This document shows positions 15,737 to 24,785 of a stretch of DNA of 64,000 bases, piece after piece. Under the pieces are notes generated by a model. That model saw only the letters and a program-made list of their open reading frames with translations. It had not been told where the DNA came from and searched no databases. The first letter of the stretch is position 1. Each line of letters opens with the position of its first letter. The stretch comes from Streptomyces monomycini (GTDB taxonomy: Bacteria > Actinomycetota > Actinomycetes > Streptomycetales > Streptomycetaceae): the NCBI RefSeq assembly GCF_022271435.1, contig NZ_JAFIQY010000029.1, positions 1 to 64,000 of the forward strand. The letters run 5' to 3'. The position numbers and the translations under genes are program-made.

Positions 15737-16588
15737 TCACGCCCGCCGCGGAGCGTCCTCGGCGAGGTCGAGCAGCCGGGAAACAGCGGCGAGCAGGTGA
15801 TGCGTCTTGACGGCGTCATCGGCGCGCAGCCGACGGACCCAGTCGAGGAAGGCGCGAATCTCGTAGCGCGCGGGGTCCGCCTTCGGCAGGTCCCGGAAGC
15901 GGCACTCCGCGAAAGGGGCGAGCGTGGCCAGCGACGCCCGCACCACCTTGTGCGCTCGGTGCCACGTGCCCGGGTCGGCGTAGTAGAGGCCGGGCTGCCC
16001 CAGGTACACCAGCGCTTCAGAGATCCGCGCAGCGTCATAGAACTGCGCCACCCGGTCGCGATGGTCACCGACAGGATCGCAGGGCAGGGTGCAGGTGACG
16101 ACCTTTCCCGTGTTCCACCTGGTGAAGCGCCATGTGCCCCCCAAGTGCGCTGTCACGTTGCGTACGAGGAGCAGCCCCCGCCCGCTCTCGTACGTGTCCT
16201 GGCCGGCCGCGGAAGCGTGTGGCAGACGCGGCAGGACCGGGCTCCCGTCCGTCGCCGCGACGTCGATCGCCGATTCGTACCGCGAGAGGGTGAGGGCGAC
16301 ATCGCGGCCCGGTACGGCGCCATGCAGGACCGCGTTGGCGACCAGTTCGCCGATCACGTAGTCCGCAGTCGCGACCACCTCGTCACGGATGGCCCACTGA
16401 CGAAGACGAGCAGTTCCGTCGTGGCGCATGTCCCGAACCTCATGAGCATCCACCCGGGGCAACGGAGGGGTGCCGACCGCGTGGCTGGTGGGCTGGTACG
16501 ACATCGCCATGAAGTCGAGGAGGCGGCTCTCCGCAGAGGCCGAGGAGCGCTCACTGATCGCTAGTTCGTCTTGCGAAGCAACTTTCAT
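15737..16588 (-). CDS. Anti-sigma-factor-like HATPase protein with extra C-terminal domain
   Basis: 283 residues. Residues about 50-170 form a histidine-kinase-type ATPase of the RsbW kind: YVIGELVANAVLHG (N box), VAATDGSPVLPR (G1-like) and ESGRGLLLVRNVTAHLGG (G2-like lid). These proteins phosphorylate or sequester partners such as anti-anti-sigma factors. The C-terminal 100 residues (FYDAARISEALVYLGQPGL, then RYEIRAFLDWVRRLRADDA) are an all-helical domain I cannot name. The gene stands at the upstream end of the train and faces the XRE/DUF397 pair across about 430 bases of regulatory DNA, a typical WhiJ/AbaA-like layout. Confidence 0.82.
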   Translation of the reverse strand: MKVASQDELAISERSSASAESRLLDFMAMSYQPTSHAVGTPPLPRVDAHEVRDMRHDGTARLRQWAIRDEVVATADYVIGELVANAVLHGAVPGRDVALTLSRYESAIDVAATDGSPVLPRLPHASAAGQDTYESGRGLLLVRNVTAHLGGTWRFTRWNTGKVVTCTLPCDPVGDHRDRVAQFYDAARISEALVYLGQPGLYYADPGTWHRAHKVVRASLATLAPFAECRFRDLPKADPARYEIRAFLDWVRRLRADDAVKTHHLLAAVSRLLDLAEDAPRRA

Positions 16589-16802
16589 GGTTCAGTCCTC
16601 CACAGCTCTTGTGGGGGCGCAGGCAATCCCGCGGTAGCACCCCCGCCGCTCTCCGCTCCGTGCCCGAACCTCCGCTTCACTTAGGACCGAACAGGCCGGC
16701 GCGCGAAAGGAAGGACCACGAGGCGAGAGGGGAAGTCACCTATGCGTACGGACTCCTCGCCTCGGGCTGACGTTGCCTTCTGGCGAAGCTCAACCAGCGT
16801 GC

Positions 16803-16886
16803 TGCAACGGCAAGTTACGATGCAACTCAAAGTCGAGTTGCAAAAAAGTTGGCATATTTGGTTGCTGACACAAGGGGGTTTGCAAC
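16803..16886. promoter_or_regulatory. Cluster of TGCAAC/GTTGCA sites between divergent genes
   Basis: TGCAAC at 16803-16808; an inverted pair TGCAACTC (16821-16828) and GAGTTGCA (16835-16842); another TGCAAC at 16881-16886. The stretch is AT-rich for this genome (GCATATTTGG near 16852) and lies between the ATPase gene (minus, from 16588) and the XRE gene (plus, from 17020). It probably contains both promoters and the XRE operators. Confidence 0.55.
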
Positions 16887-17019
16887 ATGCACAGCCACTG
16901 CCAGACTCGGCACAGCATCGCTCTCAGCGGTAACAGCGGTGGCAAGAACTGACACAGCGATGCCCAGCCCCGGCACACGAGCGCTGGCGGCTGACACAGG
17001 AATCGGGGAGGCTAAGTAC

Positions 17020-17886
17020 GTGGCAGCGAAGGTGGGACCCACCCTCCGACGTATCCAGCTCGGGCAGGAACTGCTGCGCCTACGCGAGAAGGCTGGCCTC
17101 ACGCTGGCCGAGGCGAGCACGAACATGCCGTTCGACAAGACCCGCCTGTCGAAGCTAGAGAACGGTACAACCAAACTGCGGACCGGAGTGCAGCTCCGCG
17201 CGCTGCTGGAGAGCTACGGCGTGAAGGATGAGAAGGACATCGAGTTCCTTCTGAACCTGCACCACGACTCCCTCAGCAAGGAGTGGTGGTCACCGTTTCG
17301 CAGTGTGATGCCATCTGGCATGGCGCTGTACGTAGGGCTGGAAGAGGGCGCCCGCACGATGCGGGCGTGGCAGCCGAACCTGATCTACGGGCTACTCCAG
17401 ACGGAACGCTACGCGCGCGCCCTGTTCGAGACGGCCAAGCCCGTCGAAGAAACCACTACAGAGTTCGTCGAGCGCAACATCCAGCTCAGGATGGAGCGCA
17501 AGGAACTCATCACCCGCGGCGAAAGCCCCGTGGAGCTGTCCGTCATCATGGGCGAGGCTGCGGTGAGCAACGTCTATGGCGACCGCGGGACCATGCGCGA
17601 GCAGTACGAAGAGATCGCGGAGTTGGCGAAACTCGACAACGTGACCGTACAGATACTTCCTTCGTCCAAGGCGGCCTACCGGGCAACGGGTGACTTCACG
17701 CTACTGGAGTTCGATCCACCGTTCCCGACCACTGTCCATGCGGACGGCGTCGGTGCGGTGAACGTCGTGGACAAGGAGACCGAGGTCTGGGCGCACGTGC
17801 GTAAGTTCGACGCCATGCGCGCTGAAGCCCTGGGACCAGGGGAAACGCCCCAGTTTCTGGAAGAACTAGCAAGAAGGTGGATGTAG
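17020..17886 (+). CDS. XRE-family regulator with Scr1/DUF5753 ligand domain (WhiJ-like)
   Basis: 288 residues. Start taken at GTG 17020 because GGGGAGG lies nine bases before it; a longer frame to 16849 lacks a site. The helix-turn-helix is residues about 10-65 (LRRIQLGQELLRLREKAGLT, AEASTNMPFDKTRLSKLENG). The rest is the Scr1/DUF5753 domain: EWWSPFRSVMP, LEEGARTMRAWQPNLIYGLL, QTERYARALF, then VELSVIMGEAAVSNVYGDRG and VTVQILPSS. Such regulators pair with small DUF397 proteins and anti-sigma-like ATPases in Streptomyces development (WhiJ, AbaA). Both companions are here: DUF397 overlaps its end and the ATPase is divergent. Confidence 0.9.
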   Translation: MAAKVGPTLRRIQLGQELLRLREKAGLTLAEASTNMPFDKTRLSKLENGTTKLRTGVQLRALLESYGVKDEKDIEFLLNLHHDSLSKEWWSPFRSVMPSGMALYVGLEEGARTMRAWQPNLIYGLLQTERYARALFETAKPVEETTTEFVERNIQLRMERKELITRGESPVELSVIMGEAAVSNVYGDRGTMREQYEEIAELAKLDNVTVQILPSSKAAYRATGDFTLLEFDPPFPTTVHADGVGAVNVVDKETEVWAHVRKFDAMRAEALGPGETPQFLEELARRWM

Positions 17887-18113
17887 CCATCAACACCAAC
17901 CTCATGGCCCCCGATGTGGCCGCAGCCGACGAATGGCAGAAGTCCTCCTACAGCACTCAGGAGGGGGGCTCCTGCGTAGAACTCGCCCGCCGAACCAATG
18001 TGGACGACAAGGTCGCCGTGCGCGACTCCAAGGCCGCCGAAGGCCCCGCTCTCCTCTTTCCGAAAGACGTTTGGACCCAGTTCTTGAGCGGGCTCGAAGC
18101 ACCCTGGATCTGA
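17877..18113 (+). CDS. DUF397 domain protein, partner of the XRE regulator
   Basis: 78 residues. The start GTG 17877 overlaps the XRE stop by ten bases; an ATG at 17905 is an alternative. The DUF397 pattern is intact: WQKSSYSTQEGGSCVELAR and VAVRDSKAAEGPALLF, then a helix ending the protein. DUF397 proteins bind or antagonise the adjacent XRE protein, as for WhiJ-type systems. A strong terminator follows 13 bases after the stop. Confidence 0.88.
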   Translation: MDVAINTNLMAPDVAAADEWQKSSYSTQEGGSCVELARRTNVDDKVAVRDSKAAEGPALLFPKDVWTQFLSGLEAPWI

Positions 18114-18125
18114 CCCCAGCGACGC

Positions 18126-18166
18126 AGCCGTTGCCCTCCTCCGCTTCGGGAAGGAGGGCAACGGCT
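18126..18166. terminator. Bidirectional terminator
   Basis: Perfect 15-bp stem AGCCGTTGCCCTCCT at 18126-18140 with AGGAGGGCAACGGCT at 18152-18166 and an 11-nt loop, between the ends of the DUF397 gene (+) and the relaxase gene (-). Confidence 0.85.
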
Positions 18167-18281
18167 GTGCTATGTCCTACCCAGGATCGCAGACAAGCTG
18201 CTTCACGTCGCTGCCGTCCGTCGAACACCAAGCGCGTGAAGCTGGCGCCCTGTGCGGCGCGGCGCGTCTTCGCTACCGTCA

Positions 18282-21200
18282 TTACAGGAGTGGGCCAACG
18301 GGTGGCGAGCTCGGTCCATCGTGAGACTGATGCACATGCGCGTCGGCTTGCCCGGTGTAGGGGGAGACAACAACCCCACCCCGACCATGCTGGTTCAGGG
18401 GCGCACCACTCGACGCAGGCGCCTTTCCTGCGGCCCGCACTGACAGCTCATCCCGAAGGCCAGCTACGCGATAGGCCGCGCCGTTGGACGTGTTGCGCGC
18501 CTTGGAGGCCTCAGCCCGGACTTGCTTGGCTGCCTGGTTGTCCTTCTCCTGGGCCCGCCGGAGGAGTGCAGCCTTCTTCTCCTGTGGCAGGTCCGCTTCG
18601 GTGAGCACGGCTTCGTGTTCGCTGACCGGCCCGGCCTGCTGGGTGGCCTCGTGGATCCGCGTGTTCATCTGTTCCACCCCCCGCGCGTCCTCGTCGCGCG
18701 TACGGAGCAACTCGTCACGGTCGGCCTCGACCGCAGTCCGGTCTTCTCCACGGACAACCGGACGCCCGAAGCGGCCTGTCGCGGCCAGCTGCTGTTCGAG
18801 TCCTTGGATACGGGCCTGCGTGTGATGGAGTCGGTCAGTGCACTCCGTGATCGTGCCACCCAATGCTCGGGCTTCGCGGATCGCCGCGGCACGCTGGGCA
18901 ACGTCCTGCTGTCGACGACTGAGCGCGAGCACGTTCGGACCTGTCCCGGCAGCAGCCTGCTGTTCAGCGCGATCGGCGGCAGCCTCCGCCTTATCGGCCG
19001 CCGCGCTGGTGGCGCGCGCTGCCACGGTGGCCTTGCGCGCTGCGTCGCGCAAGGCCGAAGTGGTCAGCTGAGCGTATGGGCGATCGGCCGCCGGCGTGGG
19101 TACCGGAGACGCGGTCGACTCCTCGCGCCCCGCCGCGGGTGCAGGGACCGGTCGGTTCTCGGTACCCATGTCCTCGTCGGGGGTGTCTGCGTCGTGCGGT
19201 TCTCCGGTACCGGGTGCCCGCGGGGTCGGAAGATCCGCTTCGGCCTGGCGAACGTGGGCAGGGACCGCGTTCCCCGGCAGTTCGGTGAGGATCATGCGTT
19301 CCTCGGTGCCGTTCTCGATCTCGCGGATGAGGCCCGCGACCGCGCGGTCAAGTTGTTCCTGCTCGGTGAGTGCGTCGCCGTGACGAGCACGGTCGACATC
19401 ACTCTCATAGACGGAGAGCGGCAGGAAGAGGTGGGCCTCCTCCTTGTCGCGGCTCATCATCGTGTAGAGCGCATTCGCCTGCGCGCCCGGGCCGTAGACA
19501 AGGGCCTCTTGGACGCTGAGCCCCTGCGACTTGTGGCCGGTGATCGCGTATCCGAGGCTGAGTCCGCCCTGCGCGATGTAGTCGGCATCCACCCATTCGC
19601 CCACGTCACGGTGGCCGTCGGCGGTCTTCTCGCGCCACTCGACCAGCACCCGGCGTTGCTCGTCCACGGCCCGCACGATTCCGCGAAGCCCGTTCAGAAC
19701 ATCTTCGTTTTCGCCTCGGCTCATCTTGCCCCGGTAGTCGTTGGTCCGAAGGAGAACCTGGTCTCCAACGGACAGCATCAGCTCGCCGCCGCCGGGCAGC
19801 GCGTAGCCATGCTCGGGACCGGCGAGGTCGCCGTTCTCCTTCCGCAGGGCGCGGGCCCCGGCGTTCAGCTCCTCCACGAGCTCGTTGGTGGCGGCGAGCA
19901 TGAGCAGCTGCTGCACGGCGGTGTGGTCGTCGGTGTGCTCGGCGCGCTTGTCGGCCCAGGTAGTGAGCATCGCGGCGAGGGTGGTGTCCTTGTCCGCGAG
20001 GGCGTGCACGCGGCCGGTCCCAGCGAAGGTCCGGAGGGCTTCCACACGGCTGTCGTCGCGCCACAGCTCCAGGGCCCGACGCTCGACCATGTCCTTCTGT
20101 CGGAAGTTCTCGTTGAGGCTGAGTCCGCCCACGATGTGGTGCACGGCGGCGAAGCTGCCGCCGATGCCGGGCGAGTGCAGCTGCTTGGGGTCACCGATGC
20201 CAACGATCTTTGTCCCGGTTTCCGCGGCGTGGGTGAGGAGCTCGGCGATGTCGCGGTCATCGCACATGGCGGCTTCGTCCACGACCAACACGTCCACGCC
20301 GGTGAGGCCAGGGCCGCCGTTACGGATGCCGGTGAGCCAGGACGCGAGGGTGCGGGACTCGATGCCCGCCTCAGCCTTCAGGTTCGCGGCGGCGACGGCA
20401 GCTGTACTCGCGCCGGCGATGACGAGACCGTGGGCCTCCCATGCCTGCCGGGCGGTGTCCATGATCGTGGTCTTGCCCGCTCCGGCGATGCCCACGACTG
20501 CGTCGATTCCGTGCCCGGCCGTAAGCAGCCGATTGAGGACGGCGCGCTGTTCGTCGGAGAACGCGAAGGTGCCACCGCCACCGTGCTGGGCCTCGACGGT
20601 GGACAAGGTCATGTCGGCCGTGTCGCGGCTGACGACGGCGGCCTGTGTGCCGAGCCGGTTCGTTGCCTCGGAGACGATCAGTGTTTCCGCGGCCACAACG
20701 TCCGCGGTGGTGTACCGGTCGGCGTGTGTGAAGTGCTGGGCACCCTTCGGGTTGAGCTGGACTGCGTACCCGGCGTGCCGGAGAACGGAAGCGGTGAGTT
20801 GTTCGGCTTCGCCGGCGTCCGCGACGCCGTACGGGAGAGCGTCCAGCACGGCGGCGATGGCTGCGGCGTGAGTGAACTCCTTGGAGTGGCTGGTCAGGCC
20901 TGTCTTCGGGTCGAAGACCTGGGCGCACAGCTCGTCCAGGGACGGGTTCTGGTCCGCTCGGTCCTGTTCCATCGCGCTGGCGGCGATGGCGTCGGGGTCG
21001 TCACCGGCGACACGCCCCTCGGCTTGCCAATAGGCGCGAAGGACATCGTCCCCGACGCCGGCGGCTTCGCCGTTCTTCGCAGCCTTGGACGCGGTGGAGG
21101 CCGCAGTGCGCTCGCGGGTCGTGGCGCTGTCGTAGTCGATGCCCAGCTTCGTCAGCAGGTCCCGGACCTGGCTGTCGCGCTTGCTGAACAGGCGGATCGT

Positions 21201-22772
21201 CGCCTCGGGAATCGCTGCGATCTCCCATGCGCCGGTCCGCTCCTCGCGGCGGAAGCCGATGCCGAACTTGTCGGTCAGCTCCCTGCGGATACGGGCGTTC
21301 ATGAGGGACTGGGTCGCGCGGGTGTGCCGGTGGAGGTCTCGGCCTCCACCGGCCATGGTGGACCACTTGCCGTCGGTCCCCTTGACCATGTTGGCCAGGG
21401 TGAAGTGCAGGTGGAAGTGAGGATCGCCGTACGGGGCGCCGTCCACGGGCCGGGCAGCGCGGTGCACCATCATCCATCCGGAGAACCCACTCGTCTCCAC
21501 GGTCTCCGCTTCATCACCGTCGCCGTGGTGGCCGCGCATGGCGTACGCAGTCCACCGTTCCAGGGCGGTGATGGACTCGCGGCCGGCGGCCGTGTAGATG
21601 CCCTCGACCTGGGCGGCGACCTCCTCGGGCGCGTAGGCGAGGAACGCGGACTTCGACTTCGCGAGGTCCAAGGTGACATCGGCACCGAAGTTGCCGACCT
21701 GCACTCGGCCTTCGAGGAGAGCGGACTTGATCTCCTCGGCGTCCCACACGTCCTCGGGCGCGAGTCCTGCCGCCTTGGCCATGGCGACGGCTTCGCGCAC
21801 GTCCATCGGCAGATCCCGAAGACGGCGTTCGCCTTCGCCTTCGGTCTGGGCGTACCGGCGCTTCATGGACGCGGCGGTGAACAGGTCACCGGGCTGTTGT
21901 CCGGTCTCGGCTGCGCGGGCCTCGACGGCGCGCAAGAGCGCACGGGCGTCCAAGTGGCCGCCCGCCTCGGCGGCCACGGCCTTCTCCAACGTGTCCTCGC
22001 CGTACAGGTCGACGGCGTCAATGCCGACGGCGTCGGCGAGCTTCAGCACAGTGGAGGCGGGGACACGGTGCGATTCCCCGAACCGCTTGAGTTGGCTCTC
22101 CATCCTTCGGAAGGCGTCCTGCTTGCGTTTGGAATCCAGCAGGGAAACGGGGTTCACGCTGCGTGCGGCGGCAGCCCGACGGATGGCTCGGGCCAGCGGG
22201 GCGGCGGGAAGCTTGGCGGCCGGCGCGATGGCGAGCTTGGGTTCTACGAGGGTTTGCCCGGTCCGAGGGTCCTCGCCGTGCATGAGGCGTCGGGCGGCCT
22301 GGAAGTGCTCGGCGGCGAGGATGCTGCCGGGGGTGATGTCGAACTCGGTAAGGCCGTTGCCGATCCAGACCAGGGGGCGTTCGCTGGCATCGAGGTGGTA
22401 GTCCACCTGTCCGTCGGCGGCTGGTTGGGGAAGAGCCTGGTCGCCGTAGAGGTCGCGGGCATCGAGTCCGGCGGCGGCAGCGACTTCGACGGCGTCGAAG
22501 CCGGTGAACCGTGCCGTGCCCTTACTGCGTATGAGGCCGCGGGCGCGGAAGAAGGCACGCTTGGCCTCGCGGGAGCCAAGCAAGGAGGCGACGGGGGCAC
22601 CAGTCGCTTCGGCCTTGGCTTCGAGGGCGGCGACGAGGGGGGCCGCGTCGACCGCTACGGACTTCCCGCAGCCGTGGCCGCCGGTAAGGCGGTACTCAAC
22701 CTGCTCGTCGGACGGGCCGATCATGGTCACCCACCCCACCGGCCCGCTCACCTCCTGTGCACATCCGGCCAA
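18282..22772 (-). CDS. MobF-type conjugative relaxase/helicase (TraA-like)
   Basis: 1,496 residues as drawn; GTG 22739 behind GGAGG is an alternative start. Residues about 125-185 hold the family opening (PLVWIGNGLTEFDITPGSIL, ARRLMHGEDPRTGQTLVEPK). The three-His metal motif GDPHFHLHFTLAN lies near 449. A superfamily 1 helicase follows: VVGIAGAGKTTIMD (Walker A, near 761), VLVVDEAAM (Walker B, near 829), GIGDPKQLHSPG, then NENFRQKD, and GYAITGHKSQGLSVQEALVY near the end. The C-terminus is a long helical, Ala/Arg/Glu-rich tail. A relaxase nicks oriT and pilots plasmid DNA into the recipient. Three copies of a 70-residue module sit in the first 350 residues. No intact conjugation ATPase is in this window. 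Confidence 0.93.
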   Translation of the reverse strand: MAGCAQEVSGPVGWVTMIGPSDEQVEYRLTGGHGCGKSVAVDAAPLVAALEAKAEATGAPVASLLGSREAKRAFFRARGLIRSKGTARFTGFDAVEVAAAAGLDARDLYGDQALPQPAADGQVDYHLDASERPLVWIGNGLTEFDITPGSILAAEHFQAARRLMHGEDPRTGQTLVEPKLAIAPAAKLPAAPLARAIRRAAAARSVNPVSLLDSKRKQDAFRRMESQLKRFGESHRVPASTVLKLADAVGIDAVDLYGEDTLEKAVAAEAGGHLDARALLRAVEARAAETGQQPGDLFTAASMKRRYAQTEGEGERRLRDLPMDVREAVAMAKAAGLAPEDVWDAEEIKSALLEGRVQVGNFGADVTLDLAKSKSAFLAYAPEEVAAQVEGIYTAAGRESITALERWTAYAMRGHHGDGDEAETVETSGFSGWMMVHRAARPVDGAPYGDPHFHLHFTLANMVKGTDGKWSTMAGGGRDLHRHTRATQSLMNARIRRELTDKFGIGFRREERTGAWEIAAIPEATIRLFSKRDSQVRDLLTKLGIDYDSATTRERTAASTASKAAKNGEAAGVGDDVLRAYWQAEGRVAGDDPDAIAASAMEQDRADQNPSLDELCAQVFDPKTGLTSHSKEFTHAAAIAAVLDALPYGVADAGEAEQLTASVLRHAGYAVQLNPKGAQHFTHADRYTTADVVAAETLIVSEATNRLGTQAAVVSRDTADMTLSTVEAQHGGGGTFAFSDEQRAVLNRLLTAGHGIDAVVGIAGAGKTTIMDTARQAWEAHGLVIAGASTAAVAAANLKAEAGIESRTLASWLTGIRNGGPGLTGVDVLVVDEAAMCDDRDIAELLTHAAETGTKIVGIGDPKQLHSPGIGGSFAAVHHIVGGLSLNENFRQKDMVERRALELWRDDSRVEALRTFAGTGRVHALADKDTTLAAMLTTWADKRAEHTDDHTAVQQLLMLAATNELVEELNAGARALRKENGDLAGPEHGYALPGGGELMLSVGDQVLLRTNDYRGKMSRGENEDVLNGLRGIVRAVDEQRRVLVEWREKTADGHRDVGEWVDADYIAQGGLSLGYAITGHKSQGLSVQEALVYGPGAQANALYTMMSRDKEEAHLFLPLSVYESDVDRARHGDALTEQEQLDRAVAGLIREIENGTEERMILTELPGNAVPAHVRQAEADLPTPRAPGTGEPHDADTPDEDMGTENRPVPAPAAGREESTASPVPTPAADRPYAQLTTSALRDAARKATVAARATSAAADKAEAAADRAEQQAAAGTGPNVLALSRRQQDVAQRAAAIREARALGGTITECTDRLHHTQARIQGLEQQLAATGRFGRPVVRGEDRTAVEADRDELLRTRDEDARGVEQMNTRIHEATQQAGPVSEHEAVLTEADLPQEKKAALLRRAQEKDNQAAKQVRAEASKARNTSNGAAYRVAGLRDELSVRAAGKAPASSGAPLNQHGRGGVVVSPYTGQADAHVHQSHDGPSSPPVGPLL

Positions 22773-22793
22773 TTTCGGTCATCTTGGCTGATT

Positions 22794-22816
22794 GTATCGT
22801 CACGAAGTGACGATAC
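22794..22816. promoter_or_regulatory. 23-bp palindrome upstream of the relaxase gene
   Basis: GTATCGTCAC and GTGACGATAC flank GAA, a perfect inverted repeat 22 bases upstream of the relaxase frame and in its expected promoter. Likely a repressor operator, or possibly part of an origin of transfer. Confidence 0.6.
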
Positions 22817-22972
22817 CTTGGTCCTTCAAATTCAAGGCGGGCGTACGAGAGGGGCCGCTGCAAGCAGGGGCTCCTGTCCGGTACTGCTTGACTCTGCATA
22901 CGTCAGCTCTAAGCTGCATCTGATCTTGCAGCGGTCAGTGTGACCTTGCATTGAGGGGCTGGGTAGCAGGAC

Positions 22973-23732
22973 GTGGTGCATGCGTTAGAGGTGCTGCCGG
23001 GTGGTTCTGCCGGTCCTCCGGCGACCGGGTTCGAGGTTGCGTACGTCGCCCCGGACAGGACGGAGTTACGGCGCCCGCTGACGGAGGCCTGGGCGGTGCC
23101 GTTCGAGCACGCCCTTCCCGTACGCGTCTTCGCGTCGTACCGCCGGCAGCGCAACCTGCCGGACCTGTGGTGGTCGGCGACCACCGGCGGGCACGTCGGC
23201 TACGAGTCCTGGCTGGAGCGCGACCACATCATGCTGCTGGACTTCGACCCGACGGTGGTGGGGATCTCCTCGCAGCCGTTCTGGCTGTTCTGGGCGGCGG
23301 CGAACGGGAGGCCGGTCTCGCACGCGCCGGACTACTTCGCCCGCCGCGACGACGGGACGGCCGTGGTCATCGACTGCCGCCCGGCCGACCGTCGCGGCCC
23401 GCGGGACGTGGTGAAGTCGAGGCGACGGCGGCGGCCTGCACCGAAGTGGGATGGGAGTTCCGGCTGCTGGGCGCCCCCGGATGCGGTTGGTCCGCAACGT
23501 TCGGTGGCTGGCGGGCTACCGGCACCCCCGGCACTGGGTGGAGCCGGCCGCCTCGCGGCTGCGAGAGGTGTTCGCCGAACCGCTGCCGCTGATGGACGGG
23601 GCCGCGGAGGCGGGTGAGCCCCTGGCCGTGCTGCCGGTGCTGTTCCCCCTGCTGTGGTCGCACGAGCTGACGGTGGATGTCTCGGTGCCCCTGCGCGGCG
23701 GTTCCCTGGTCGCGTCGGGGGTGAGCCGATGA
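22973..23732 (+). pseudogene. TnsA-like transposase endonuclease subunit, frameshifted
   Basis: The start (GTG, MVHALEVLPGGSAGPPATGF) and first 145 residues are clean: RQRNLPDLWWSATTGGHVGY, ESWLERDHIMLLDFDPTVVG, APDYFARRDDGTAVVIDCRP. This is the TnsA-like endonuclease common in Streptomyces Tn7-like elements, with the E-x-D and D...K core. After DVVK near 23412 the homology shifts frame (EATAAACTEVGWEFRLLGAP) and near 23480 shifts again (RNVRWLAGYRHPRH, LWSHELTVDVSVPLRG), ending at 23732. Two small indels have inactivated it. Confidence 0.8.
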
Positions 23733-23945
23733 CCGCGGGTGAGAGCTCGGTGCTGCGGCCGGGCGACTGGCTGCCCTTCGACGACGACGGACATCAGGTG
23801 GTGCGCTGGCCGGGACGGCCGTGCGGCTGCGGTCGGCCGGCGGGGCGGAATCGGTGGTGCTGGCCTCGTATTTGATGGCGGCGCCGGACTTCGCTGTTAT
23901 CGGCGCCGAGCCGCTGCCGGAGATGGAGCCGTCCGGGCCGTCGAC
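23729..23945 (+). pseudogene. Mu/TniA-like transposase, N-terminal fragment
   Basis: ATG 23729 overlaps the TnsA-like stop by four bases. It reads ESSVLRPGDWLPFDDDGHQV and, after a frameshift near 23805, VRLRSAGGAESVVLASYLMA and FAVIGAEPLPEMEP. This is the opening of the DDE integrase that accompanies TnsA-like proteins in actinomycete transposons. Homology stops after about 70 residues, and the next DNA belongs to a different gene, so the catalytic core has been deleted. Confidence 0.65.
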
Positions 23946-24785
23946 CATCCCGCCGTCGACCTCACCCGGTTCCCGGAGATCATCGATGCCCAGCGGCGTC
24001 ACCTGCTGCTCCTGCGGCGCTACGGCTGGGCCGCCACCTACGATGCGGTACTGACCGCCCTCATGATCTGCGCGCACATCTGGTCTCCGGATGGGCGCCC
24101 GTCGCCCTTCGGCTCCTGGGACACCTGGGACGACCGCATCAACGTCCTGATCCCCTTCGACCGGAAGAAGCAGGACTAAGTCGACTACAGCACCTCGCGG
24201 CTGTTCGCCGCGGTCTACCCCGAAGCCGTCGCCCTGGCACCGCTGATCGCCTCGCCCCACTGGCGTCGGCTGGCCGGCGGCACCGAAGCCGAGCAGGCCC
24301 GGTTCTTCGCCGAGGTCGCCAGCCGCGTCACCTACCCCTACAACCCGCCCGACCGCAGCGGCGACGCCGTCGCCCACTGGGCCCTCGCCGACTCCTGGCG
24401 CCCGCCCAGCCGGCCCCTGACCACCTACACACCCGGCCGCGTCCGCGGCACCCTCCCCGCCCTCGCAGCGAACCGGCTCGCCCGACATGAAAAGAGCGCG
24501 ATGTGGTTCAGCCGGCTCCGCCGGAACCAGGGCCGCACCCTCCTCTTCCACGGCCACCTCAAGCCCGTCCTCCTCCGTGACCGTGACCCTCAGTACGTGA
24601 AGTGGGAGGGCACCATCTGGCACAGCACGCGCACCGACGACCTGATGAAGAAAGAGGCCACGGAAAGGCGCCGCGCGCTCGAAGGAACAGGCCCTCGCCT
24701 GCCGCACCAGCGCACGGAATCCGCAAGATCGAATTTCACACAACGTCCCGGCAGCCCGCACTCCGAACGTTCGTCACCCACGTAG
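23946..24785 (+). pseudogene. Remnant of a third transposition gene (possibly TniQ-like), with nonsense codon
   Basis: One frame runs from about 23946 to TAG 24785 with a single TAA at 24177-24179. Before it: RFPEIIDAQRRHLLLLRRYG, YDAVLTALMICAHIW. After it: SRLFAAVYPEAVALAPLIAS, PHWRRLAGGTEAEQARFFAE, ALADSWRPPSRPLTTY. The frame is identical on both sides, so this is a nonsense mutation. The pattern resembles C-terminal parts of TniQ-type proteins found with TnsA/TniA in Streptomyces; I am not certain of that name. The direct fusion to the TniA fragment implies a deletion of the middle of the transposon. Confidence 0.45.
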
